NCBI GenBank assembly: GCA_013036105.1
Contig: JAAXCX010000009.1
Span: forward strand, 53,270-117,269
DNA length: 64,000 nucleotides
Origin: Vulcanimicrobiota bacterium
GTDB taxonomy: Bacteria > Vulcanimicrobiota > Vulcanimicrobiia > Vulcanimicrobiales > Vulcanimicrobiaceae
Reading direction: 5' to 3'
Made by a program: the position numbers and the translations under genes. A model generated the notes under the pieces. It worked only from the letters and a program-made list of their open reading frames with translations. It searched no databases and was not told the DNA's origin. The stretch's first letter is position 1; every line of letters begins with the position of its first letter. This document shows, piece by piece, positions 44,452-53,268 of this stretch.

Positions 44452-46161
44452 ATGCTGCTCGCTCTGCTGCTCGCCGCGGCCGCCGTGCCGACGCCCGCGC
44501 CGGCTCCGGTTCTTCCGCGCATTCCCAACGTCGCGCCGGGATACGCTGCTCCGCCGTTGCCGGCCTCTTCGCCCAACGTCATCGGCGTGACGCAGCAGGC
44601 GTTTGTCGGAATATCGCTTCCCGACGCCGTCGGAATGGCGCTTTCAAAAAATCCGGATCTGGAGATAGCGCAAGCGAACCGGCGTATCGCGCAGTATCAG
44701 ATCGTCGCGGCGCAAGGCGCATACGATATCAAATTGACGTTGCAGCCGCAGTACCAATATGCGACCGCGGCGCCGCAGAACGCTTTTTTCGCAGGGCCGA
44801 ATTTCGGACCGATCGTGCAGCGCACGACGTCGGTGAACGCAGGCGCGCAAGGCGTGACGCCCGCGGGCCAGCAGTATAGCGTCAATGCATCGGGGCGCCA
44901 AACCTACGACAACACGACCATCAACGCATTCGATCCTACTTATCCAACGGTGTTTTCCGTCAATTTTTCCCAGCCGCTGGCGCGCGGTCGCGGCATCAAC
45001 GACTTCTCGCGCAATCTCCAGCTGGCGCAAATCAACGATCGCACCGTTGCGCAGCAGGCGTTAAGCACGACCGCCAATACCGTTGCGCAGGTCGAGAACG
45101 TCTATTGGGATCTGGTCGCCGCTTGGCGCAACGCCGCGATTCAAGAACAGGCGCTGCGAGACACAGTTACCCAGCAGCACAGCAACGTGAGGCTTGCGCA
45201 GCAGGGCGTTTCCGCCCCCATCGACGTCGTGCAGGCCAATACGCAGATTTCCGTCTTTCAAGAAAACATCTACGGCGCACTTCAACGTGTCGGCGCGTTG
45301 CAGAACCAGTTGAAGAGCTTGCTCAGCGACAATCCCGCCGATCCGATTTGGAACGCCAATCTCGTGCCGACCGGCCAAGTGTTACAACTGCCGCCCGAAC
45401 CCTCGCTCACCGACTTGGTTTTGACCGCGCTCCGGAACCGTCCCGAGATCGAGCAGTTGCGTCAGCAGCGCGCGGCGGCGGACGTCAACCTCCGTTACGC
45501 GCAAAATCAAACCAAGCCGCAAGTGGATCTGCAGGCCGGGTATGCGAGCAACGGATTTGCCGGCATCCCGACCAATCCGGCCAACAGCCCGTTCACGGCG
45601 AGCAGCGCTCAGCAGTTCATGGCCATTAACGCGTTGATCGCCGCCGTCAATCCGACGCTGCCGGTCAATCAGCAAATTCAGCCGCTGCCCAGCTCGAATA
45701 CGCCGGTTCCCTCGTATCTTTCGGGCGGGCTCTCTCAATCGATCCGCAACCTCTTGGGAAATAGGTTTCCCGTTTACACGGCAGGCGTACTCGTGTCGTT
45801 TCCTATCGGGGATCATACCGCAAAGGCGAATCTGGCGATCGCGCAAGAGCAGGAAACGATCGCGCAGGTCCAAGAGGCGTCGACCATCGAGCGCGTGACG
45901 GTTGAAGTGCGCGACGCGTTGCAAGCCTATCAGAGCGCCCTGGCCCGTTTGGGCGCGGCTCGCGCCGCGCGTCAAGCGGCCGAAGCCGTGCTCGCCAGCG
46001 AACAGCGCCGCTTTAGGGCCGGTGAATCCACGACGTACCTCGTACTGCAGCGAGAGATCGCGGTCGCCAATAACCGGGGCCTTGAATTACAGGCGCAGAC
46101 CGACCTCAATAAAGCCGTGGTCGAAATCCAGCTCGCAACCGGAACGATTCTAACCCGCTAG
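44452..46161 (+). CDS. TolC-family outer-membrane protein
   Basis: 569 residues, longer than most TolC. Signal-like N terminus (LLALLLAAAAVPTPAPAP), then two efflux-protein repeats: ISLPDAVGMALSKNPDLEIAQANRRIAQYQIVAA opens the first and LVLTALRNRPEIEQLRQQRAAADVNLRYAQNQ the second. A Pro/Ser/Asn-rich stretch (about 375-430) forms an extra loop. The ATG follows the adaptor stop with no gap. The last 12 nt overlap the end of convergent pgl. Confidence 0.9.
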   Translation: MLLALLLAAAAVPTPAPAPVLPRIPNVAPGYAAPPLPASSPNVIGVTQQAFVGISLPDAVGMALSKNPDLEIAQANRRIAQYQIVAAQGAYDIKLTLQPQYQYATAAPQNAFFAGPNFGPIVQRTTSVNAGAQGVTPAGQQYSVNASGRQTYDNTTINAFDPTYPTVFSVNFSQPLARGRGINDFSRNLQLAQINDRTVAQQALSTTANTVAQVENVYWDLVAAWRNAAIQEQALRDTVTQQHSNVRLAQQGVSAPIDVVQANTQISVFQENIYGALQRVGALQNQLKSLLSDNPADPIWNANLVPTGQVLQLPPEPSLTDLVLTALRNRPEIEQLRQQRAAADVNLRYAQNQTKPQVDLQAGYASNGFAGIPTNPANSPFTASSAQQFMAINALIAAVNPTLPVNQQIQPLPSSNTPVPSYLSGGLSQSIRNLLGNRFPVYTAGVLVSFPIGDHTAKANLAIAQEQETIAQVQEASTIERVTVEVRDALQAYQSALARLGAARAARQAAEAVLASEQRRFRAGESTTYLVLQREIAVANNRGLELQAQTDLNKAVVEIQLATGTILTR

Positions 46162-46887
46162 GCCCGCAGCCGCTTTGTCCACGAGCCAGCTGAGCGTGCC
46201 GTCGTTCGGCGATACGATCTGCACGGGGTATTTGACCGGATCGTAGGGCCCTTCGCGCGCGGCGTGCAGCGCTGAAGCTTTACCTGCACCCTCAACCGCG
46301 ATGGTAACGTGCCTCGAGGCATTGATGACCGGCGGCGTCAGCGTCAAGCGATCAACGCCGAGCTTTTCAACGAAGACCGCGCGAACGAGTTGCTCCTGGC
46401 CGGTGGTCGGATCTGTTCCCGGAAAGAGCGAGGCTGTGTGTCCGTCGTCGCCCATCCCCAGTAGCATCAGGTCGAAATGCGGCATCTCGCCCATCGTTTC
46501 GACAAGCACCTGCGCGTAAGCGCGCGCTGCCCGCCGGGGTTCGTCCTCGCCATGCATGCGGTGTACGTTTTTTGGCGGAATGGGGACTTTTGAAAGAAAC
46601 GAATCGGAGGCCATCTTGTAGTTCGATTCGTCGCTCTCCGGCGGCACGCAGCGCTCGTCGCCGAAATAGATAAAGACGTGCGGCCAGTCGATTGCGCCGC
46701 GCCGCTGCGTTGCGGCCAACAAGGAATAGGCCGCGCGCGGCGTCTTCCCGCCGGCCAGCGCGACGAAGAACGAGCCGCGAGCCTCGATCGCAGAACGGGC
46801 CTCGGCGGCGAAGAGATCGGCAAGCGCGGCCGCTACGGCCTGGGGCGCTTCAAAAACTCGCAGTTCGCCGCGCGGCGCTGCGCTCAC
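46150..46887 (-). CDS. pgl: 6-Phosphogluconolactonase
   Basis: Hydrolyses 6-phosphogluconolactone. 245 residues with FFVALAGGKTPRAAYSLL, VFIYFGDERCVPPESDESNY, and MLLGMGDDGHTASLFPGT, the signatures of the DevB-type enzyme. GTG at 46887 overlaps the opcA stop as GTGA; the longer frame starting at 47094 would invade opcA. Last gene of the pentose phosphate run tkt, tal-pgi, gnd, zwf, opcA, pgl. Confidence 0.94.
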   Translation of the reverse strand: MSAAPRGELRVFEAPQAVAAALADLFAAEARSAIEARGSFFVALAGGKTPRAAYSLLAATQRRGAIDWPHVFIYFGDERCVPPESDESNYKMASDSFLSKVPIPPKNVHRMHGEDEPRRAARAYAQVLVETMGEMPHFDLMLLGMGDDGHTASLFPGTDPTTGQEQLVRAVFVEKLGVDRLTLTPPVINASRHVTIAVEGAGKASALHAAREGPYDPVKYPVQIVSPNDGTLSWLVDKAAAGLAG

Positions 46888-47780
46888 CGTTCCGAGTCGA
46901 GGATGGCGCGCGCCATTTGCAGCGTCTCGGCGAAGACCGCATCCTTGTGCGGAACAAACATGGCCTGCTCGACCAGGGAAACCAAATCGACGTCGTGAAG
47001 CGGCGCGCACCGCCGATCGCGCGCCGGTTTTCCGGTTACCGTCAGACAAACGAGGTCGGGCGAATCGGCGTCGAGTTCGGCCGAAAATGCGCACTGTTTG
47101 CTCCGCAACACGACGCTGAGAACGCGCCGCGGCTCCCCGCGACGTTCGATCTCAACTCTTATCACGTCGCCCGCGTCGTTGCAGAGTTCGTTCCGGCCGC
47201 AGGGCTTCCAATGCAGACGGCTGGCCAGCCAACCGGCGAAATAGTAGGCCTCGGGCTCCGAACCGCTGACGATTTGGACGCCCGCAATGCTCGGGAGCTC
47301 CTGTGCGAGCTCGGCGTCGTCAAAAAATTGCGCAACCATGTCTTGCCACGGCAGAAGACGGAGATAAGAGAGATCGCGCACGAAGCGATCCGTGGAAGCG
47401 CTCATCTCGGCGAGTTTTTGGAGTGAGGCTTTTCCGTCCGCCGCCCGCGAGCTGTCGATGACGACGGTCGTTCCAAGCGACGCGAGCGCTTCGAACCGGG
47501 GATCGTTCAGGTCGCGACCGGCCCAAAACAGCGCCGAACCGACGCCGCCTGCCAACAGGTCGTGGACCGCTGACCGCAGCTGATCCACCGGCATGCCGGC
47601 CACGGCGAGATCGGTCTCTGCGGGCGCCGCACCCGAACGCGTCGCGTCAAGAAAAATAGCACGGCACGAGTGCTTTTGCGCGAAGGTCGAAAAGCGGTCG
47701 CGTAGACGCCCAACCGTGGCCGGATCTTCGGCAAACGCGATCAGGTTGACGGTTGTGGTTGATGCCACTGCCGCCGTCAT
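46884..47780 (-). CDS. opcA: Glucose-6-phosphate dehydrogenase assembly protein OpcA
   Basis: 298 residues. The sequence shows the OpcA-type pattern, TVNLIAFAEDPATVGRLRDRFSTFAQKHSCRAIFLDA at the N terminus, QLRSAVHDLLAGGVGSALFWAGRDLNDPRFEALA, then DLSYLRLLPWQDMVAQFFDDAE. In cyanobacteria and actinobacteria OpcA activates or assembles Zwf. ATG 47780 overlaps the zwf TGA (ATGA) and is preferred over 47792. Position directly behind zwf supports the call. Confidence 0.87.
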   Translation of the reverse strand: MTAAVASTTTVNLIAFAEDPATVGRLRDRFSTFAQKHSCRAIFLDATRSGAAPAETDLAVAGMPVDQLRSAVHDLLAGGVGSALFWAGRDLNDPRFEALASLGTTVVIDSSRAADGKASLQKLAEMSASTDRFVRDLSYLRLLPWQDMVAQFFDDAELAQELPSIAGVQIVSGSEPEAYYFAGWLASRLHWKPCGRNELCNDAGDVIRVEIERRGEPRRVLSVVLRSKQCAFSAELDADSPDLVCLTVTGKPARDRRCAPLHDVDLVSLVEQAMFVPHKDAVFAETLQMARAILDSER

Positions 47781-49336
47781 AGCGTCCGCCACCCGGGGTT
47801 CAAGGCGTGCGCAGCCTCGGGACCTTCGGAACCCGCCGCATAGTTCGGGAACGAGCGGTCTTTAATCGACTGCCAGACGTCGAGGATCGGCATGACGATT
47901 TCCCAGGCGCGCTGGACTGCATCCCACCGCGTGAAGAGCGTGGCGTCGCCGCGCATGGCGTCGGAGAGCAAGCGTTCGTACGCCGGCGCAGACTGAACGC
48001 CGAATCCCGTACCGTAGTTGAAGTCCATCGTCACGCCGCGGATATGATTTTTCGGTCCGGGGACTTTCGCGTTGAAACGAATCGAGACGCCTTCGTCGGG
48101 TTGAATTTTGATCACCAGCAAATTCTGTTCGATCGTATCGCTTTTTTCACCGAAGAGACGGTGCGGAATCGGATTGAACAAGATCGCGATCTCCGAAACT
48201 TTGCGCGCCAGCCGCTTGCCGCTGCGCAGAAAAAACGGAACGCCCGCCCAGCGCCAGCTATTGATATAGAGTCTCACGGCGGCATAGGTCTCGGTGTTTG
48301 ACGTCCGGCTGACGTCGGACTCGGAGCGGTATCCCGCCACCTGCTCGCCGCCGATCATTCCCGGTCCGTACTGCCCGCGGACCGACATGTCGAAGACGTG
48401 TTCGTGAGCCGGCGGCTCGATCGCCGAAAACACTTTGTACTTTTCATTGCGGATTGCGTCGGCGTCGGAGCTGGCCGGCGGTTCCATTGCGACGAGCGCC
48501 AACAAATTGAGCACGTGGTTCTGAATCATGTCGCGCAAAGCACCGGCGTTGTCGTAGTAAGCCCCGCGAGCTTCTACGCCGAGCGTTTCCGCCGACGTGA
48601 TCTGCACAGACTGAATATAGTTGCGGCTCCAAATCGGTTCGAAGATCGTATTGGCGAAACGCAGCGCCATGATGTCTTGTACGGTCTCTTTTCCCAGATA
48701 ATGGTCGATGCGGTAAACCTGACTCTCGGAGAAAACTTTTTCAACTTCCGTTTGCAGTGCTCGCGCCGACGCGAGATCGGTCCCGAACGGCTTCTCGACG
48801 ATGATGCGCGTCCAGCCGTTTGGATTGCCGGCCGGATCCAATCCGGCTTTTTTCAACTGGTCGATGATTTTCGGAAAGACCGAGGGCGGTGTGGCCAAAT
48901 AGAAAAGGCGGTTGTTTCCCGCTCCGAACTGCTTCTCGTACTCTTCCAGCCGAGTTTTTAATGCTGTGAAGTGCGACGTGTCGTCAAAGTCGGCGGTGAT
49001 ATAACTGATGTGCTTCGCCAAATCGTCCCAGAGGGGTTGCTTGATAGCGTCTTGACCTACATCTTGCTGCGCTGCTGTTTTGCAGTAGTCGCGAAACTGC
49101 TCGTCTGTATAGGGCGTGCGCGCAAACCCGATCAGGCCGAAATGTGTGGGCAAGATATCGTCTGCGCGCAAACTGTAGACCGCGGGGATCAACATGCGCT
49201 TGAACAGATCGCCGCTGGCGCCAAAAAAGACGATCGTGCATGGTTCGGGAACGCGGTTGCTCTCGATGCCGTCGCGGAGCGGGTTGGCGGCGACGTGCGC
49301 CGCCCCATCGGGTTTGGATGCTATCGTCTTTGCCAT
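47777..49336 (-). CDS. zwf: Glucose-6-phosphate 1-dehydrogenase
   Basis: First oxidative step of the pentose phosphate pathway. 519 residues, normal length. IVFFGASGDLFKRMLIPAVYSL is the NADP loop, VEKPFGTDLASARAL the conserved Lys-Pro region, and YRIDHYLGKETVQDIMALRFAN the glucose-6-phosphate site with the active histidine. The ATG shares one base with the gnd stop (TGATG), and its stop overlaps opcA. Confidence 0.97.
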   Translation of the reverse strand: MAKTIASKPDGAAHVAANPLRDGIESNRVPEPCTIVFFGASGDLFKRMLIPAVYSLRADDILPTHFGLIGFARTPYTDEQFRDYCKTAAQQDVGQDAIKQPLWDDLAKHISYITADFDDTSHFTALKTRLEEYEKQFGAGNNRLFYLATPPSVFPKIIDQLKKAGLDPAGNPNGWTRIIVEKPFGTDLASARALQTEVEKVFSESQVYRIDHYLGKETVQDIMALRFANTIFEPIWSRNYIQSVQITSAETLGVEARGAYYDNAGALRDMIQNHVLNLLALVAMEPPASSDADAIRNEKYKVFSAIEPPAHEHVFDMSVRGQYGPGMIGGEQVAGYRSESDVSRTSNTETYAAVRLYINSWRWAGVPFFLRSGKRLARKVSEIAILFNPIPHRLFGEKSDTIEQNLLVIKIQPDEGVSIRFNAKVPGPKNHIRGVTMDFNYGTGFGVQSAPAYERLLSDAMRGDATLFTRWDAVQRAWEIVMPILDVWQSIKDRSFPNYAAGSEGPEAAHALNPGWRTL

Positions 49337-50241
49337 CAGGGCTTTTCGGACTTGATCGCGTGGCCGCCGAACTGATTGCGCAAGGCGGCGATCACTTTGG
49401 CGCTATATGATTCGTCTTGCCGCGAGGCAAAGCGCGCGAGCAGTGACAGCGTGATCACCGGCGCCGGCACGTTTTCGTCAATGGCGGCCTGAACCGTCCA
49501 GCGGCCTTCACCCGTGTCGTCGACCCAGCCGCGAATATCTTTCAGCTCCGGATCGGCCTGGAACGCGAGCACCGCCAAATCCAGCAGCCACGACCGGATG
49601 ACGCTGCCGTAACGCCAGATTTCAGCGAGCTGCTTCAAATCGAACGGGAACTGCGACTTCTTGAGGATCTCAAAACCCTCGCCATAGGCTTGCAGCAAAC
49701 CGTACTCGATGCCGTTGTGAACCATCTTCGAGAAGTGTCCGGCGCCCGCCGGTCCGACATGCGCGTATCCACCCTTCGGGGCGAGCGTCAGGAAGATCGG
49801 CTCGCAGTACGTAACCGCCGCTGCATCGCCGCCGACCATCAGGCAGTAGCCTTCCTTCAAACCCCAGACGCCGCCGCTCGTACCCGCGTCGATTAACGAC
49901 ACGCCTTTGGCTTTGCAGCGTTCGTATGCGGCAAGTCCCATCTGGTAATTCGTATTGCCGCCGTCGATGATCACGTCGCCCGATGCGAGCAATCCTAATA
50001 GTTCGTCGATCGTGTCGTCGGTCGGCTTTCCCGAAGGCACCATGAGCCAGATGACCCGCGGCGTCTGCGTGAACTTTTGCACGAGATCGGCTAACGAATT
50101 TGCGCCCGTCGCGCCTCCGCTCGCGCTGGCTTTCACGGCGTCCGCGCTGCGGTCGAAGGCGATCACCGAATGGCCGCCCGCGATCAGACGCGTCGCCATG
50201 TTCGCGCCCATGCGCCCAAGTCCGACCATCCCTAATTGCAT
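49336..50241 (-). CDS. gnd: 6-Phosphogluconate dehydrogenase, short type
   Basis: Oxidative decarboxylation of 6-phosphogluconate to ribulose-5-phosphate. 301 residues: the short class (related to GntZ/YqeC), not the 470-residue one. QLGMVGLGRMGANMATRLIAGGH is the cofactor loop; VWLMVPSG-type (IWLMVPSG) strand and DGGNTNYQ follow, and the catalytic region reads GPAGAGHFSKMVHNGIEYG. Cofactor preference is not decided. A MITE-like element lies between this gene and tal-pgi upstream. Confidence 0.95.
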   Translation of the reverse strand: MQLGMVGLGRMGANMATRLIAGGHSVIAFDRSADAVKASASGGATGANSLADLVQKFTQTPRVIWLMVPSGKPTDDTIDELLGLLASGDVIIDGGNTNYQMGLAAYERCKAKGVSLIDAGTSGGVWGLKEGYCLMVGGDAAAVTYCEPIFLTLAPKGGYAHVGPAGAGHFSKMVHNGIEYGLLQAYGEGFEILKKSQFPFDLKQLAEIWRYGSVIRSWLLDLAVLAFQADPELKDIRGWVDDTGEGRWTVQAAIDENVPAPVITLSLLARFASRQDESYSAKVIAALRNQFGGHAIKSEKP

Positions 50242-50257
50242 GAGATGCTATCCTTCA

Positions 50258-50421
50258 AGTTTCGGAAGCCGGTAAGTGCTGACCGGAATGTGTGACATTT
50301 TTCGACCGGCCAGGATGGCCGTTTCAAAACTTTGTTTTTCGAAAAATGCACTCAAGCGGCGAAAAAACATGGACGTTTTTTCGCCAGCGGTTCCGGGACA
50401 GCACTTACCGGCTTCGAAACT
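50258..50421. mobile_element. MITE-like element with terminal inverted repeats
   Basis: Arms of 24 nt (50258-50281, AGTTTCGGAAGCCGG then TAAGTGCTG) and 23 nt (50399-50421) are inverted copies of each other, differing by one inserted G. Between them lie GGCC-AGGAT-GGCC, the palindrome TTTTTCGAAAAA, and a perfect 10-bp stem GCGAAAAAAC/GTTTTTTCGC. No ORF. The right arm ends on the first base of the tal-pgi stop codon complement. Size and form suit a non-autonomous element or a palindromic repeat unit; it occupies almost all of the tal-pgi to gnd gap. Confidence 0.7.
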
Positions 50422-53261
50422 CACGCTTTCGCCGTAAGAGAGTCGTCGATCAGTGCGTTGAGCGCCGCGAGGCCGCGATCGAGATCGCCCTTTAGGTGGA
50501 CGCGCATGCCGCGGCGGTCGCGCTTGTCGAGCGACTGCAGATCTCCGAGCGCTTGCGCGGCGATCAGCGTGCGGAAGGTAATGCCCATGCCGGGGATCGG
50601 CATATCGTCGGGCGAGTCGGCGGTGATCTGGACGAAGACGCCGGTGTCGGGACCGCCTTTGTGTTCTTGGCCGGTCGAGTGCAGGAAACGCGGGCCGAAG
50701 CCGACCGTCGTCGCGCACTTGCGCGCGTCGCGAACTTTGACGCGCATCTCTTCGAGCAAAGCGGCGTGCTTATCATTGCGCGCGATGTATGCGCAGAATG
50801 CTACGTAATCGCCGGCGCCGACTTGTCCGAAGACGCCGGCGAGCGCGGCGGTGGCATCGTGCGCGTGGACTTCGTCGCTCCCTGAAAGGAACGAAATGTC
50901 CATCACGTCATCGGAAACGGCCGGCGTGGGCTCGTCGAATTTTCCCGTGCTCGCAAACTGTTTCAGGAGTGCTTTGGTATTATCTTTGGATTCTTGTACG
51001 TTGGGCTGGTCGAACGCGTCGATCTGCAAGATCGAGCCTGCCGCGGCCGTCGCAACTTCCCACGTGTAGAAGAGCTCGCCGACGTCGTACGCATCGTTCA
51101 TCGCCAGGCGAATCACGGGGTGGCCGGCAGCTTCGAGCTCGCGAAGATTGCTTTCGATATCTTTGGGTTGATCCGGCAAACCGGCGCCGACGTAAACGAA
51201 AACGCGGTCGTTGCCGTAATCCTGCGGCGCGCCCAGCGGCTCGCCTTCAACGGGCAGAATCCCCTTGCCCATCTTGCCGGTCGATTCGGCGATGAGCTGC
51301 TCCGCCCACGCACCAAAAGCGCGCACGGATGGGTGCGTGATGATGGTGAGTTTGTCGCGGCCCGCGGTGGCGAGGCCGCCAATCGCCGCGCCGAATCGCG
51401 CACCCGGCGCATCTTTCGCGGCGACCGTTTTGTCGTTTGCGTGCAGCGCGCCAAGGCTGCGGTCCAAGAGCAGGTTGATGTTGTAGCCGGCCAGCGCCGC
51501 AGGCAGCATGCCGAAGAAGGAGAGCGCCGAATAACGGCCGCCGATGTTCGGATCGTTGAGGAAGCACGATCTGAAGCCTTGCGCTTTCGCTTCGATCTCC
51601 AGTTGCGTCCCCTCGTCTGTTATCGCGACAAAATGCCGGCCGCACTTGCCCGACCCCGCAGCCTTGGTCACACGTTCGCAGAAAAAACGGTAGAAGGCGT
51701 CAGGTTCGGTCGTCGTGCCGCTCTTGCTGGCGACGATGAAGAGCGTCGAGTCGAGCGTAATCGCAGCTTCGAGCTCGCGAATCTGTTCGGGATCCGTGGA
51801 ATCGAGCACGTGTAGAGCCGGATAGCCGCCGGTTTTTCCGAACGTTGCGCGCATGATGTCGGGCGCAAGCGAACTGCCGCCCATGCCGAGCACGACCACG
51901 TCGGTAAACTCCGCGGCGATCTCCTTGGAGAAGCTCTGCAAGTTGGAAACGCTCTCGATCATATGTTCGGGAACGTCGAGCCATCCTAGTGCGTGCTTGA
52001 TGATCTCCGCGTGCTGCGGATCGTTCGACCAGAGCGTCGGATCTTTCGCCCAGAGTTTCTTGAGAAAGTCGCGGTCCGTGAGCGTTTGTATGGCCGTGTC
52101 GTACGCGCTCTGGTATGAGCCGAGCGCGAGCGCGACGCGCTCCGCCCCCGAACTCAACTGCTTTTGCTTATACACGATCGCGCCCAAGAGGCCGGCGAAC
52201 GAATCGCTGAACGCGCTCACGCCCTCGACTTGCAGCTGATAGGTGACATCGAACAGCGAGATGCCGTTGGCGGCTAGACTCTTTAACGTTTCGCGCGCAT
52301 CGTCGACCCCTTGCAGAATCGTGTCCGGCACGATCTTGGCGTGATCCAGCACCGCGTCGAGGGTTTGCGGCGGCATGGTATTCACCGTGTTTCGCGCGAT
52401 CACGGGCTCGACATACATCAGGTCGGGGTACTTCGGATTTTTCGTCGAGGTTGAAGCCCAGAGCGGGCGCTGCTCCGCTCCGCCTTTGGCTTTGAGCGGC
52501 GCCCACTCTTCGGATTCGAAAATTTCCAAATATTTTTGATAGGTTAATTTCAGGTTCGCGATGCCGGTTTTGCCGAGCAGCGCCTCCAATTGCGTCTCGC
52601 CTTTATCGATGCGCGCCTGCAACATCTTGTCGACCAGCGTGTCTATGCGGCTCACGAAGACGCTGTTCACCGACCGCTGTTTATCTATCGGGAGACCCTT
52701 CTTGACGCGGCGCTGCAGTCCGCGCACGTACGCGCGGCCCGTCTTTTCGTACATCTCAATCGCGAAGATGAGCGTAACGTTGATGTTGATGCCTTCGGCG
52801 ACGCACTCTTCAATCGCGGAGACGCCTTCGTTGGTTCCCGGTATCTTTACCATGAGATTCGGGCGATCGATGCGCTTCCAAAGTTCTTTGGCCATCGCAA
52901 CGGTCGCTTTGGTGTCGTGCGCGATCAGCGGCGAAACTTCGATGCTGACGAAACCATCGTTTCCGTCCGAGCTGTCGTACACGGGGCGGAAAAGATCGCA
53001 CGCACTGCAGATGTCCTTGACCGCGAGATCCCAGAATAAGGCGCTGGCGTCGCGCTCTTTGCCGATCAGCGAACGCAGTTGCTCGTCGTAGTCGTTGCCG
53101 CTGCCAATCGCTTTTTCAAAAATCGTCGGATTGGAAGTCATTCCGCGCAGGCCCTTGTCGATAAGGCCCTGCAGCTCGCCCGAGGCGAACATTCCGCGCC
53201 GCAAATTGTCGAGCCAGACGCTCTGTCCGGCTGCGAGCAGCTGTGCCAGTTGGTTGCTCAT
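50421..53261 (-). CDS. Bifunctional transaldolase / glucose-6-phosphate isomerase
   Basis: 946 residues. The N-terminal half (about 1-370) is transaldolase: WLDNLRRGMFASGEL, GMTSNPTIFEKAI, SIEVSPLIAHD and LMVKIPGTNEGVSAIEECV with the Schiff-base lysine. The C-terminal half (about 400-946) is phosphoglucose isomerase: FTDVVVLGMGGSSLAPDIM, VASKSGTTTEPDAFYRFF, SALSFFGMLPAALAGYNI, and a SIS fold. Fusions of the two are known in several bacteria. Both steps are non-oxidative pentose phosphate/glycolysis entry, matching tkt before it and gnd after it. Confidence 0.94.
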   Translation of the reverse strand: MSNQLAQLLAAGQSVWLDNLRRGMFASGELQGLIDKGLRGMTSNPTIFEKAIGSGNDYDEQLRSLIGKERDASALFWDLAVKDICSACDLFRPVYDSSDGNDGFVSIEVSPLIAHDTKATVAMAKELWKRIDRPNLMVKIPGTNEGVSAIEECVAEGININVTLIFAIEMYEKTGRAYVRGLQRRVKKGLPIDKQRSVNSVFVSRIDTLVDKMLQARIDKGETQLEALLGKTGIANLKLTYQKYLEIFESEEWAPLKAKGGAEQRPLWASTSTKNPKYPDLMYVEPVIARNTVNTMPPQTLDAVLDHAKIVPDTILQGVDDARETLKSLAANGISLFDVTYQLQVEGVSAFSDSFAGLLGAIVYKQKQLSSGAERVALALGSYQSAYDTAIQTLTDRDFLKKLWAKDPTLWSNDPQHAEIIKHALGWLDVPEHMIESVSNLQSFSKEIAAEFTDVVVLGMGGSSLAPDIMRATFGKTGGYPALHVLDSTDPEQIRELEAAITLDSTLFIVASKSGTTTEPDAFYRFFCERVTKAAGSGKCGRHFVAITDEGTQLEIEAKAQGFRSCFLNDPNIGGRYSALSFFGMLPAALAGYNINLLLDRSLGALHANDKTVAAKDAPGARFGAAIGGLATAGRDKLTIITHPSVRAFGAWAEQLIAESTGKMGKGILPVEGEPLGAPQDYGNDRVFVYVGAGLPDQPKDIESNLRELEAAGHPVIRLAMNDAYDVGELFYTWEVATAAAGSILQIDAFDQPNVQESKDNTKALLKQFASTGKFDEPTPAVSDDVMDISFLSGSDEVHAHDATAALAGVFGQVGAGDYVAFCAYIARNDKHAALLEEMRVKVRDARKCATTVGFGPRFLHSTGQEHKGGPDTGVFVQITADSPDDMPIPGMGITFRTLIAAQALGDLQSLDKRDRRGMRVHLKGDLDRGLAALNALIDDSLTAKA

Positions 53262-53268
53262 GTACTCT

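Noticed and set aside
46888..47094. N-terminal extension of pgl into opcA
   Set aside because: Arg-rich shadow of opcA; GTG 46887 gives normal length and the GTGA overlap.
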